DNA of 64,000 nucleotides from Ursus arctos (GCF_023065955.2 NW_026622874.1:22563772-22627771), one strand, 5' to 3'; positions 21,316 through 31,624 are shown, counted from the stretch's first letter. Notes: generated from the sequence alone by a model not told the origin. Numbers and translations are program-made.

Positions 21316-21319
21316 GAGG

Positions 21320-22068
21320 GATGTTTTGGATAAGAATGACAGCAAAATTAAAAATAAAGTCGGGTTGCAAATCCTTAAATAGTTTCTATATCCACTGAGA
21401 TTATATTTGGAATGGGCATTACTATAAATAACTACCCGGTGGAAAGTGATCACTCAGTGGGTAAGGTGTTGGTGTGTGAGAGGCTGGCTTCCATGGGAGA
21501 GAGGAGATGTTTAGAAAGAGCTCCGTCATCATCTTAAAAGGGAAGGCAAAACTCTCTCTCCCTAACTGATAAGGAGTAGGACTTTGAACATTGTGAAATT
21601 TGCTATCTGACTTCCATACAGTAAAACATTTAAACACCAGGAGGATTTTCTCTTAGATTTTAATGACAGCATATGCCAGTCTGTGGCAGGTGAAAGTAAG
21701 GGGCCTAGAAGATGGTCCCGCATTCTGGTTCTGTCTCTGCTGCATTTTGGACTCTGTTGTGTCTGTGCCCCTGGTTTCGTTCTATCCAATTTTGTTTGCT
21801 CCAAATTCTGGAGTTAGAATTTCTCAGTAGTTTTTTATTCTGTGTGCTGCTAGAACCATGTCCCACAGGCCAAGAGAAATATTAGCTTTTGAATTGTCTT
21901 TGCAGAACTAGAATAGTCCCAACAGCCTAAGTACTGCCTCCTGGAGTCAGAGGATTCTTTTCTAGAGGGTTTTCTCAGTGGGGGATTGTGGTAAAAACCA
22001 CCTCTGCTGGATCCAGAAATAATAGGCCAGTGCATGCTCTCATAGTATAGACTTACCTATATCCTTAC
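21320..22068. other. unique sequence
   Basis: I see no recognisable repeat or gene. Stops are frequent in all frames. Confidence 0.35.
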
Positions 22069-22069
22069 G

Positions 22070-22510
22070 TCCTATATTAGTTAAAGTAGGCTAACTGCAG
22101 TTGCAGACAAGCCCCACCATTTAAGAGGCTCAGAAGAGTGGAAGCTTATTTCTCTCTCAAAGCGCATTGGTATTGAGATGGGAAGAGTAGGGGTGGGATT
22201 TATTTGCTCCATACAGTTATTTAAGAGCCCAGGCTAACAGAGGCCCTGCAGTTTTCAACTTGCGGTTTTCAAGGTTGCCTGGGTGTCATTATCCAGCTAA
22301 CAGAGAAGGTGCATGGAGAACCATGGTGGGACGTTCTCAAGGTCAAGCCTAGGAGAGGTGTATATTGTGTCACTTTCACTCACAATCCCTTGGCTGGAAC
22401 TTAGTCACATGGCCATATAGCCTGCAAAGGAGGCTGAAAAGCGCAGCCTATCTGTGTGCCCAAGGAGGAGAGGAAGAGCAGGAATGTTGGCGGTTGGTGA
22501 GCGCTGTATC
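22070..22510 (-). repeat. possible ancient LTR-like repeat
   Basis: 'gaagcttatttctctctcaa', 'ctggaacttagtcacatggc' and 'aggaggctgaaaagcgcagc' belong to a widespread mammalian repeat that I recognise but cannot name. The orientation is a guess from the 'aagcttatttctc' end. Confidence 0.45.
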
Positions 22511-22676
22511 ACACTTCTTGAAGCTAATTCAAGAAACGAAGACACCTTTTGAAGCAGCATTTTGAAGAAATTATAGAACTTTTTTTTTTCTAATTCTCTG
22601 TGCTGTTTTCACTCAATTTTTGAATTAGATTTGTGAAATAGTTGCTTCTAATCCACATCTCTTCCTAGTAAGTTTT

Positions 22677-22880
22677 TTTAAAAAGATTTATTTATTTATT
22701 TTAGAGAGAGGGTGCTTGTGCAAGAGCAGGGAGAGGGACAGAGGGAGAGAGAATCTCCAGCAGACTCTGCACTGCGCACGGAGCCCGATGTTGGGCTCGA
22801 TCTCATGACCCTGAGATCATGACCTGAGCTGAAATCAGGAGTCTGATGCTTAACTGACTGAGTCACCCAGGCACTCCTAT
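22677..22880 (-). repeat. Can-SINE, older type
   Basis: Minus-strand SINE with a diverged head (gtcacccaggcactc). The 8-bp TSD taagtttt lies at 22669-22676 and 22881-22888. CpGs are mostly lost, consistent with an older copy. Confidence 0.95.
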
Positions 22881-22889
22881 TAAGTTTTG

Positions 22890-23600
22890 CAATCAAAGAA
22901 CATCCCAGGTTCCCTACAATAAAAGCAGAGCTGATCTGTCTCCCACAGTCTAAGTTTCCTTGTGAGCGGCATGGTGAATGAGCACCTTCTTTGAAGAAGA
23001 AAACACTAACTCTTCTTTAAAAGAAAGCTTGTTTCCCTCAATGTAAGACTCAGAGTTTTGCACATGGCATCATTGCTGGGGTTTTAGTAGAAACTGCTAT
23101 GAATATTCCCGCAATGCTGTTTGAACCTGTTGTATCAACAGGCTGCCAAAGAGTGTAGTAGACAAGGGAAAAAAGAAAAGGAAAGAACAGTTTGATTTAA
23201 GAGGGGCCCAATCCCATAACGACCATCTAATAGGCTCCCTGGGATTCAAGTAGGAACTGCCAGATGCTTTCCTCATTCCTACTAAAGTAAGTTACATACG
23301 CAAATATCATGACACTTTTATGTGTAGAGCATTCTCTTACCTTTATGATCATTTATCAAGACATTAAACATTTCTCCAATATTAAGGAAACTAAATCATA
23401 CTTCTAAGGCTTTAAAGCCCTAACACAAAGTTCCATTATAGTTGAAAATTGTAATAATATTGTTGAATGTACAGTCGACTGCTATAGCAAGATATGAATA
23501 GAATAAAATGTAGTAGACACTCTACCCCATGCACGCTTCTATTTGACACCTCTTACACTCTCTTACATTAAAGTTTCTCACTAAATTTTTTTACGTAGAC
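22890..23600. other. unique AT-rich sequence
   Basis: No repeat or gene recognised. Confidence 0.4.
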
Positions 23601-23603
23601 CAA

Positions 23604-23775
23604 TAGTTCTAAAACTTTTTGTGCCTCATAATCACATGGAGAGCTTGTGGAAGCTCCTGGAAACTACCGTGGCCTTGCTGAATATGAGGGGTGAGATTGG
23701 GGCACATGTATTTTTAACCATTCGTCAGGTGGTTCTGATGCACACCAAAGCTGGAGAACTATGCCTGGTGTATTT
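23604..23775 (+). repeat. MER5A-like hAT DNA transposon fossil
   Basis: 'atagttctaaaactttttgt', 'cctcataatcacatggagag', 'gtggttctgatgcacaccaa' and 'gctggagaact' match the inverted-terminal-repeat ends of a MER5A-type element. The two ends are complementary, so strand is nominal. Confidence 0.65.
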
Positions 23776-25400
23776 TAACTCTTCCAGCATCTGGCATGTA
23801 GTAGGCACTAGATATATATTTTGTGGATAGAGGAGTGAGTGGATGAACCAAATAAAATAGTACTCTTATAAAGACATTTGTTACTGAGTCAGAAACAATA
23901 AAATAAAAATTCATTGAGAATTTACTGCTACAAACATTAAAAACAAAAGTAAGAAATAATTTGACTACTGGGAATGCTGCACTAATAAATCAACCTTATT
24001 TGTTCAATCCTTGTTTGTCATGTTTCACTGATATCAAGCATTCAGATTAGTACTAGAATGCCAAAGTCATAGATGGATAATAGGGCCATGGAAAGGGTAT
24101 GTCCCACTTACAGGGGGACACAAGAATTGGAGTAAAGTAATTTTGATGAATACACAGCATCTTAATAACACAAAACGCTTCATCCTTCCAGTGTTCTAGA
24201 TACCTCTGGCTGAACTATTTATCTAGAACAATTTCAAGATCATCCACTTAATGAGAACGCACAACGAAATGACAGATACTTTCCTAAGAGTTAGACTCCC
24301 CCAAAGCGAGGTGTGTCATGAGAACGGTAAGTTTTCAGAAAGCTGACAAATATTTTCCTGTATATAATATCCTCCCACCTGCCCTCCTACCTTTCTGGAT
24401 GCCCCTCTTTCTTTTCAGGCTCATTATCTTCTACTCAGCCATTAAGAGTTAAATTCCTCAAAGTTTTGACCTAGGTGTTCTCCTCCTCCCATTCTCTCAG
24501 GCATATTACCTATTCTTACAGCTTTAATTATCATGTATTTATACATGGTGCCCAAATTGGTTTTTCCAGCCCAGACCTCTCCTCTGAGCTCCTGTTGGCT
24601 ATAAGAACAGTCCACAAAACTTAGGCCTAACTTTAATGAGTAAAAGAAAAAAAATATTAGTCAATCTTTTATTTTGCACTGATTAAGCATATAGACATGT
24701 AAAGTATCTAATATGCCAGATACATATAAAACATCTTATATCATATGCCGAGCACTCAATAAATATTGGGTGTCTTTTTTTTTATGTTGTATAATATGGC
24801 CCTCCAAAGTCGGAGAAACATGAAAGTTCAAAGCTGTCTCAGGTGTACACCCGAGGAGATAGTTTCAATCATGCCAGGATGGAATGGTACTTGGCTGGGA
24901 TCCTGAATACCCCACCTTGGACCAGCCACCTACCTCTCCCAGCTTCAGGACGGAAACCTATATGAGGAGAAAACCATTCTGTTTATTACTCTGAAGTTTT
25001 AGCCCCACCTTGCCCTCTCCACTTGGGAATTAACCCGCAATGAGCTACATAGGGCCACCTGATGTCAGTGGGATTCACTTGCCTGGAGAAGGAAGCCAAA
25101 TAGCCAGGATCGAAATCAAGCACGGTGGCCTAGTTCCTCAAAACCTACACGTAGTCCTGATTCTTGAGTGCCTACCAATTTTATGACTAGGAAATGCAAG
25201 GAGGGATAAATCCAAAGGACAAGCATATGGGGAGAGGGAGAGTCTCCACTTGTGGCCAAAAGCGTAGGTACCCGTTATATCTCCCACCCTTTGCCTTGAA
25301 TCTATCTCAGTATTCCCACCGGTACTGACCCATTTCAGATCTCCAGATGGTGGGGATGAGTTCTGCACTTGTCCAAGCGAATAGGGGGTGCCATTTATTT
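23776..25400. other. mostly unique sequence
   Basis: At 24380-24605 a 'ctttaattatcatgtattta' plus 'ccagcccagacctctcctct' pattern recalls an ancient LINE-type repeat. At 24690-24775 'gccgagcactcaataaatat' resembles a MIR 3' end. The rest is unrecognised, and no credible gene is seen. Confidence 0.35.
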
Positions 25401-25404
25401 TGTA

Positions 25405-25640
25405 ATGTCTTTATTCATCCAACCAATATTTGTGTGTGACTAATATGTGTTAGAGGCACTGTTAAAGGTGCCAGAAACACAGCAGTGATGAGAAATGACA
25501 AAAATCCCTGCTATCATGGGACCTATATATTCTAGCATGTAAATAAAATACATACTAGGTTAGATGATGGTAAGTGCTATGGAGAAAAATAAGACAGGGA
25601 GGGTGGACAGGGAGTGCTAAGCTATTACAAGAACCTAAGC
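25405..25640 (-). repeat. L2 LINE 3' end, antisense
   Basis: The complement of the L2 terminus is clear: 'aggcactgttaaaggtgcca', 'gaaatgacaaaaatccctgc', 'aagtgctatggagaaaaata' and 'gggtggacagggagtgctaa'. Confidence 0.85.
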
Positions 25641-25644
25641 AAGA

Positions 25645-26586
25645 GATGACGGTGTTCAAAAATGACAGTTGGACACTTTAATACTCCACTCTCAATAACT
25701 GATAGAATGATTAGACAGAAAATCAGCAAGCATATAGAAAATGTAAATAACACTTGACCTCGCTGGTATTTATAAAACATTCCACCCAATGACAGCAGAA
25801 CAGACATTCTTTTCAAACACACACGGAACATTCTCCAGAATGGACCTATGTTAGACTGTATGTTAGTCCATAAAACAAGTTTCAATAAATTTAAAAGGTT
25901 TGAAATCATACAATGTGTTCTCTAGCTACAATGCAATTAAATTAGAAATCAACAACAGAAGGAAATTGGGAGGGGAGTTAGCAAATACTCGGAAATTAAA
26001 GAAAACCCTTTTTAATAAAACTCATTTGCCAAACAAAAACACCAGAAGGACATTTTAAAAATATTTTGAGCTGAATGAAAATGAAAAGTCAACATATAAA
26101 AATTTTTGGGTTGTAGCTAATGCTGTGATTGGAGGGAAATATATAGCTATAAATGCCTCCATTATAACAGAATAAAGATCTTCAATTAATTACTTAAACA
26201 TCCACCATAAGAAATAGAGGAATTAACTAAATCCAAATATTTAGAAAACAATGAAGTAGAAAACAGAAAAATAATAGAGAAAAATCAATGAAGAGTGATC
26301 AATGAAGATCAACAAAATTGATAAATCTTTAGCTAGACTGACCAAGATATAGGATGAGAAGACAGGAATTATCAAAATCAGAAAAACAGAGGAAAAATTT
26401 TTATTGCCAAACCTACAAATAAATTAAAGGATTTTAAGAGACTATTATGAACTACTTTGTATCAAATCAGACAACTTATGTGAAATGGACAAATTTCTAG
26501 AAAGAGACAAATTACCTAAACTAACTCAAGAAGGAATAGAAAATCTGAATAGAATATTAAGTAAAAAATTGAATTAGTAATTTAAT
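25645..26586 (+). pseudogene. old LINE-1 ORF2 remnant, left part
   Basis: Sense L1 ORF2 sequence with many stops and frameshifts. At about 26485 the peptide MDKFLERDKLPKLTQEGIEN is readable and matches the conserved L1 ORF2 region after the endonuclease domain. Upstream, a repeated 'aaaattagaaatcaacaaca' like block is also typical of ORF2. The element is cut at 26586 by a younger L1 and resumes at 27101. Confidence 0.85.
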
Positions 26587-27092
26587 ATATTCCCACATAT
26601 ATATCTATATCTATACATATACATACATATAGATATACAGATAGATACGTATCTATACGTATAGATATAGATATATAATGGAATATTACTCAGCCATCAA
26701 AGAGAATGAAATCTTGCCATTTGCAATGACGTGGATGGAATCAGAGGGTGTTATGCTAAGTGAAATAAGTCAGTCAGAGAAAGACAAATACCGTATGATT
26801 TCACTCATATGTGGAATTTAAGAAACAAAACAGATGAACATAGGGGAAGGGAAGGAAAAATAAGAGGAAAACAGAGAGGGAGACAAACCATAAGAGACTC
26901 TTAACTACAGGAAACAAACTGAGGGTTGTTGGAGGGAAGGTGGGTGGGGGATGGTGTAACTGGGTGATGGGCATTAAGGAGGGCACTTGATGTAATGAGC
27001 ACTGGGTGTTGTATGAAACTGATAAATCACTAAATTCTACCCCTGAAGCTAATAATACAGTATATGTTAACTAAACTGAATTTAAATTTAAA
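26587..27092 (+). repeat. carnivore LINE-1 3' end, nested
   Basis: 5'-truncated L1 with the end of ORF2 ('tggaatattactcagccatc', 'acgtggatggaatcagaggg', 'cgtatgatttcactcatatg') and a carnivore-type 3' UTR ('cataagagactcttaactac', 'gatgggcattaaggagggca', 'gtatgaaactgataaatcac'). An 8-bp repeat aatttaat at 26579-26586 and 27093-27100 is the probable TSD. Confidence 0.85.
26598..26677. other. AT-rich inverted repeat (hairpin)
   Basis: Two 19-bp complementary arms (26598-26616 and 26659-26677) of tatatctatatctatac type flank a 42-bp AT-rich loop. Overlapping the right arm is a perfect 18-bp palindrome, tatctatacgtatagata (26650-26667). It lies in the variable AT tract near the left end of the nested L1. 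Confidence 0.75.
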
Positions 27093-27100
27093 AATTTAAT

Positions 27101-27525
27101 TTAAGGACAAAGTTGGGCCCAAGTGGATTTGTTGGTAAATTCTACCAAATGTTTTTAAAAAGAAATAATTCTAATGACTCACAAACACAGAAAACAGAGG
27201 ATAAGGAAACGCTTCCAAACACATACTATGAGCCCAGTTTACCCTGATTTAAAAGTCAGGCAAAGATATTTCAAGCAAAGAAACCCACAGACCAGTATCT
27301 CTCATGAAAATAGGCTAAAAAATCCTTAGAATTTAAAAAAAGTGAGTTTGGGAACATATAAAAAGAATGATAAGCCATCACCAAGTGGAATTTATGTAAG
27401 GTTGGCTTAACGCTCAAAAATCAGTTCACGTAATAGCCACATTAATAGAATGAGAGACAAAACCCACACGGTCAGCTCTGTAGGTGTAGAAAAAGCAACA
27501 GATCAACATACTGCTAAAAAACAAT
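27101..27525 (+). pseudogene. old LINE-1 ORF2 remnant, right part
   Basis: Continues the interrupted ORF2: 'gtaaattctaccaaatgttt', 'gagcccagtttaccctgatt', 'ccatcaccaagtggaattta'. These are the conserved DNA blocks around the reverse transcriptase N-terminal region. It is not translatable. Confidence 0.82.
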
Positions 27526-27928
27526 AACTGTGCTTTTTCTTTCCCCACCATGGACGTTACTGCAGATCTCTGTTTCTTAGGAAATTCTGGGAAAATATAA
27601 GGAGAATATTTGCATTCATACACGACGAAGACCCTTGGCACGACGGGGGTCCTCAGGCGTGAAACTGAGTAAGCTGGCACTTGAATGCAGTAAGTTCTCC
27701 TTGGATTCTAATATTAGTCTCTTGACTAAAGTCAGAAGATGGCTCTAATTGGAGGATATTGAAACAGTGTTTGCAGGAGGAGGACTCGAGTCCTCTGAAA
27801 GAGGGAGTGAGGAAAGATATATTACTTTTTATAAATCATTACAAGGTAACTCAGTGGGTCCAAGGGCATCTCCCGCACAGCCAAAGTCCTCATGTAGGCC
27901 CCCAAGTCCTTGGGGCCTTACATGACTT
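27526..27928. other. unique sequence
   Basis: No repeat or gene recognised. A 'ctttttctttccccaccatgg' like string near 27533 resembles a 5' UTR/start context, but the frame behind it is stopped after about 15 codons and matches nothing I know. Confidence 0.35.
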
Positions 27929-27929
27929 G

Positions 27930-28187
27930 TCCGCCATGATCTCTCCAACCTCATCCCCTAACACTCCTCCCTCTCTTGCTCCAGCCACATCCTTCTGCTT
28001 GGCATTCCCATAACCCACCAGCCATGCCCTGCCTCAGGGCAGCTGCACTGGCTGTTTCCCCTCCTTGGAACGTTCTGCCCCCAAGTATCCATTATGTTAA
28101 ACTCTCTCACTTTCTTCAGGATTTGACTCAAAAACCGCCATTTCAGTGAGACCTTCTCTGCTGACTCCATTTAAAATTATATCCCTA
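27930..28187 (+). repeat. L2 LINE, part 1 of 3
   Basis: Sense L2: 'ctcttgctccagccacatcc', 'cctgcctcagggcagctgca', 'tgaaccttctctgctgactcc'-like block. Interrupted by a 50-bp L1 remnant and then by a SINE. It resumes at 28251 and 28628. Confidence 0.88.
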
Positions 28188-28237
28188 GTATGGTGACTAA
28201 CATAATATAATAAAAAACATTAAAAAAAATAAAATAG
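28188..28237 (+). repeat. 50-bp LINE-1 3' tail insertion
   Basis: Only the last bases of the carnivore L1 (tatggtgactaacataatat) and its A-rich tail are present. A 13-bp TSD with one mismatch flanks it (aattatatcccta at 28175-28187, aattgtatcccta at 28238-28250), so this is a complete, extremely 5'-truncated insertion rather than an eroded one. Confidence 0.9.
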
Positions 28238-28250
28238 AATTGTATCCCTA

Positions 28251-28383
28251 TAACTCCTCCAGTTTCCCTTGCTTGCTTGCTTTCCTCCATACTGTTCACC
28301 ACCGTCTGACATAGGAGGAGGCATTCTTCTCTGCTATCTTTCTATCTTTAGTTGATAATCTAGAGACTGTCTTTAGAATCTTT
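28251..28383 (+). repeat. L2 LINE, part 2 of 3
   Basis: Diverged L2 between two younger insertions: 'actgttcaccaccgtctgac' and neighbouring sequence. Confidence 0.6.
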
Positions 28384-28404
28384 AGAATATACGAATATAT
28401 TCTT

Positions 28405-28606
28405 TTTTTTTTTTTTTAAAGATTTTATTTATTTATTTGACAGAGATAGAGACAGGCATCGAGAGAGGGAACACAAGCAGGGGGAGTGGGAGAGGAAGAA
28501 GCAGGCTCATAGCAGAAGAGCCTGATGTGGGGCTCGATCCCAGATCGCCGGGATCACGCCCTGAGCCGAAGGCAGATGCTTAACCGCTGTGCCACCCAGG
28601 CGCCCC
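28405..28606 (-). repeat. Can-SINE in L2
   Basis: Minus-strand SINE with a CpG-retaining core and T17 tail. The TSD of about 21 bp (agaatatacgaatatattct at 28384, one mismatch in the right copy at 28607-28627) is unusually long. Confidence 0.96.
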
Positions 28607-28627
28607 AGAATATATGAATATATTCTT

Positions 28628-28685
28628 AACCCTTCAGAATGCAGGTTCCATGAGGGCAGACCCTGTTGCCCTGTTTATTCACAGC
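28628..28685 (+). repeat. L2 LINE, part 3 of 3
   Basis: 'cagaatgcaggttccatgag' and 'ggcagaccctgttgccctgt' continue the L2 3' end past the SINE. Confidence 0.7.
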
Positions 28686-29345
28686 CGTTCACCCAGAGTC
28701 AGTGACAGTATCTGTCCTTCCGCGGGGCCATCAGCGATACCGGTGCAGGAACGAGCAGCTGACAGCAGGGGACCGAAAGCAGCGGCGCTCAAGCCAGGAC
28801 GCTCACAGTGTTGCCCTCGAGCCCTCTGACCTGAGTCACTTTCTACACCCAGGGAGCCCCGCTCGCCCCCACCCCAGGCCCGCCCCACCGGCAACCGCTC
28901 ACCGCACCTCGGGCTGCGTGTTTCAGTAAGTGACGCCCATCTCCCACCCTTTGGAGACCAGGCAATATTTGCAGCCTATCCCAACAGCTTGTGAGAGCTC
29001 AACCTTGAAACAGGTTGGTCAAGAACGCCTCCTGGGAGTCACCGCACTCGCTCGGCTCCTGCTGTGCTGACGGCTTTTTTTTTTTTTTTTTTTTACTTTG
29101 TCTTTAGAATTGGGCTCTGTTCCTTTGCATTTCTGACTGAAGAATGAAGTGTCTCTCACTTGCCATCTTTTAAGAATCCAGCAACCAAAAGCGTGACAAC
29201 GATATGTTTTAAACGCATGTTTCAGCGGGAGGATGGCTTTCTCGTCCCCACCGCGCTCCCGCAGACGCTGTTGACAGCGGCCCCCAGCCTGACCCTCACC
29301 GCGGAACAGCCCTGATTCGGATCCGAGGCCTGCTGGGGGACCACC
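28686..29345. other. CpG-enriched unique block
   Basis: CpGs are dense at 28715-28935 (for example cttccgcggggcc, gcagcggcgctc, ccgcaccTCGGG) and again at 29020-29070 and 29220-29330, in contrast to the CpG-poor surroundings. A plus-strand acceptor (tttctacacccag, ending 28852) and donor (ttca|gtaagtg, 28925) bracket about 73 bp. A T20 run at 29076-29095 may be a retro-tail. No protein is recognised. Confidence 0.4.
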
Positions 29346-29848
29346 TACAAGGTCAAGGTCTTTGTCTCACCCACACACTCCCAGACTGTGTAAAAATCTT
29401 CGGAGACTGGTTTCCCATTAATTTTTTTTTAAGGCAAGAAAAAGAAAAACAGAACAAACCTACTGGAAAACCCTACAAACCCTGTTTCTGTCCCGGCAGC
29501 AGCATGTAGCTTTCATCTTTACATTTATTGCATACGCTGCCCCCCCCCCATGTTCATTTTTCTGCTTGCTTGTTTGTAGCTAGTTTCCAGTCCCAAATGT
29601 TGGAGGTGGAGTCCACATTCCATTTATTAGTGTCACTGCAGAAGCCACACGTCTTCCTGAGCCCATTCATCATTCCTCCTCCTCTCTCTGCCTTGCGTTA
29701 AATATGCAAGGTCTCATTACAGTCGTAGCTGTCCCAGTCTGCAAAAGGATATAGAGGAAAGACGGCAGGAATACAATGTTAAGACAGTCTGCCTTGGACT
29801 CAGCATTCATTTTCCATGTAGCCCGAAAATGGTAGTAAGTTACTAACT
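29346..29848. other. unique sequence
   Basis: No repeat or gene recognised. A C-run lies at 29542-29549. Confidence 0.4.
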
Positions 29849-29849
29849 A

Positions 29850-30105
29850 ATTTGTGAAGGTCCCCATGGAGGTACTTCAAAAATGCTAAGATACAAAACT
29901 CTTTACCTTCAAGGAATTTCCTGGCAGGTAGCGGACATGAGAGGGAGATGAAAGGGACAGGCGGCTGACCATATACACCCGAGTGAGTTGGGGCTTCCAG
30001 AGAGTGCAAGATCTCTTCCACTGGTCTAGTGAGAGGACGTCTCATGGAGACAGTGGCTTGGTGGTGGCATTTGAACTGGGACTTGCAGGATGAATAAAGC
30101 TTTGA
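29850..30105 (-). repeat. L2 LINE 3' region, antisense, part 1
   Basis: 'accttcaaggaatttcctgg' and 'gtggcatttgaactgggact' match the complement of L2. A Can-SINE sits between this and 30348-30431. Confidence 0.6.
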
Positions 30106-30116
30106 AAAATAGAGAA

Positions 30117-30334
30117 GGGGGGGGTGCGCCTGGGTGGCTCAGTCGGTTAAGTGTTTGCCTTCAGCTCAGGTCATGATTCCAGGGTCCTGGGATGGAGCCC
30201 CACATCAGGCTCCCTGCTCAGCGGGGACCCTGCTTCTCCCTCTGCCTCTGCCTGCTGCTCCCCCTGTTTGTGTGTGCACACACACTCTCTCTCTGTCAAA
30301 TAAAGAAATATAATCTTAAAAAAAAAGAATAAAA
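30117..30334 (+). repeat. Can-SINE
   Basis: Plus-strand head gcgcctgggtggctcagtcg, body 'caggtcatgattccagggtc', tail with AATAAAGAAATA. The 13-bp TSD (gaaaaatagagaa at 30104-30116, gaaaaacagagaa at 30335-30347) has one mismatch. Confidence 0.95.
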
Positions 30335-30347
30335 GAAAAACAGAGAA

Positions 30348-30431
30348 AGGAAGGCAGAGGAGAAGGAATTTTAAGAGGAGGGGGAGGAGTACGAACAAAC
30401 CCTGGAAGCAGAAGGGCCTAAATTGTGCTTG
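30348..30431 (-). repeat. L2 LINE, antisense, part 2
   Basis: Purine-rich continuation ('aaggcagaggagaaggaatt', 'aaccctggaagcagaagggc') of the L2 before the SINE. It ends where the solo LTR was inserted. Confidence 0.45.
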
Positions 30432-30435
30432 AGGA

Positions 30436-30844
30436 TGATAAAGTTGATCTGTATATGGGGACCCACGGAACGGAGGCCACGCGAGCAGCCCTGCCCACAT
30501 CACCAGGCTAAACCTAAGTCAGCCCGCACTTACGGGAAACACCTGTCAAGGAAACCTAACATACACCAAGCCCCATCCTCTGACTCAGCGTTAGCTAGCT
30601 TACCTTCCCCTAGAAAAGAAGACCTGGTACCCTTATCAGGGAATCCCCAAACTCCTAGTCAATCATGGCCTGTTTCTGAGTTGCCTCTTCCGAAGCTCTC
30701 TAACACCCGCTCTCGCCCAACATCTCTTGGGAAGCGTATTCCACTGCTTGTGAGGCACTGCACTGACCCAGTCCACGGACTGTTTCCCCATGAATAAAGG
30801 ACATCAAACTCGTTCCTAAATTGTTTTTGTCTTGTCATTTGACA
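30436..30844 (+). repeat. solo LTR (ERV-type), 409 bp
   Basis: It begins TGATAAAG and ends ATTTGACA, with the 4-bp direct repeat agga on both sides (30432-30435 and 30845-30848). An AATAAA (30793-30798) followed by a GT-rich segment 'ttgtttttgtcttgtc' gives the U3-R-U5 order on the plus strand. There is no adjacent internal sequence, so it is a recombined solo LTR. The 4-bp TSD suggests an ERV1-like origin. Family not named. Confidence 0.65.
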
Positions 30845-30899
30845 AGGACAGGACATCGTCAAGACCAGAGGCTCCTTCATTTGAAGCACTCAGAAAACA

Positions 30900-31255
30900 G
30901 CAAGAACGCGGATTTCCACGTCTCACCCAGAGATTCTGCAGGAATGCTCTTCCCACTTCTATCTGGAGGACTGGCTCCTTCTCACCCTTCAACTCCCAAG
31001 TTCTACATCACTTCCTCAGAAGAGACCCTCTCTGACCACCACATCTGCAAGTGGACTCCTTCCTGCCACTGTTCTCTCTCTCTCTCAGTGTCCCTTCTTT
31101 TAAATTATAGCACGTATCATAGTTTAGAGTCATTATGTTGATATGTTTACTTGTCTGTCTCTAGCAGTTGCATCTAAAGTTTCTGATGACAGAGACCATT
31201 GCTTGGTGCCTGGAAAACAGTAGGAGCTTAATTAATATTCATTGGTTGAATGAAA
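30900..31255 (+). repeat. L2 LINE 3' end
   Basis: 'tcagaagagaccctctctga', 'ctgatgacagagaccattgc', 'gtgcctggaaaacagtagga', and the tail 'tggttgaatgaaag'. Confidence 0.85.
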
Positions 31256-31259
31256 GAGC

Positions 31260-31501
31260 CAGGGCAGCTTTATGGCTTTCATGACCCCTAGGCACTTTAG
31301 CTTTCATTGGCTCCTCCCTCCACAGAATATATGTCAAATTATGTTTTATAACAGTGTCGATATAACTATGAATATAATCCAAGCTGGAAAATACTTTTTG
31401 TTGTTCTGATTCGAAAGAAATGAAAACATTTTATGGACCCCAAAAAGCTTTGTGGGCCCTAGGCATTGTGCCTCCTGTGCCCAATAGATGAGTCAGCCCT
31501 G
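31260..31501. repeat. possible hAT-type DNA transposon fossil
   Basis: CAGGGC... at the left and ...GCCCTG at the right form short inverted ends. The 8-bp flanks (gaaagagc and tgaatagc) match at 5 of 8 positions. 'gggccctaggcattgtgcct' is characteristic of a widespread mammalian repeat I cannot name. Confidence 0.45.
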
Positions 31502-31624
31502 TGAATAGCAGAGCCTTTTCAAAGGATTATTAGGTAGCAAGGCTAGACAAATAATATGGAATACGGTTATGGAAGGTCTCGTACATCTGACTTTGAATTT
31601 TATACATTTGAACTTTATTTAATA

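Noticed and set aside
27533..27680. Possible processed pseudogene start (ctttcccc...ccatgg context)
   Set aside because: The frame stops after about 15 codons, no poly(A) tail or TSD follows, and no parent protein is recognised.
30171..30503. Hydrophobic 110-codon minus-strand frame
   Set aside because: Overlaps a Can-SINE, antisense L2 and a solo LTR; no independent gene signal.
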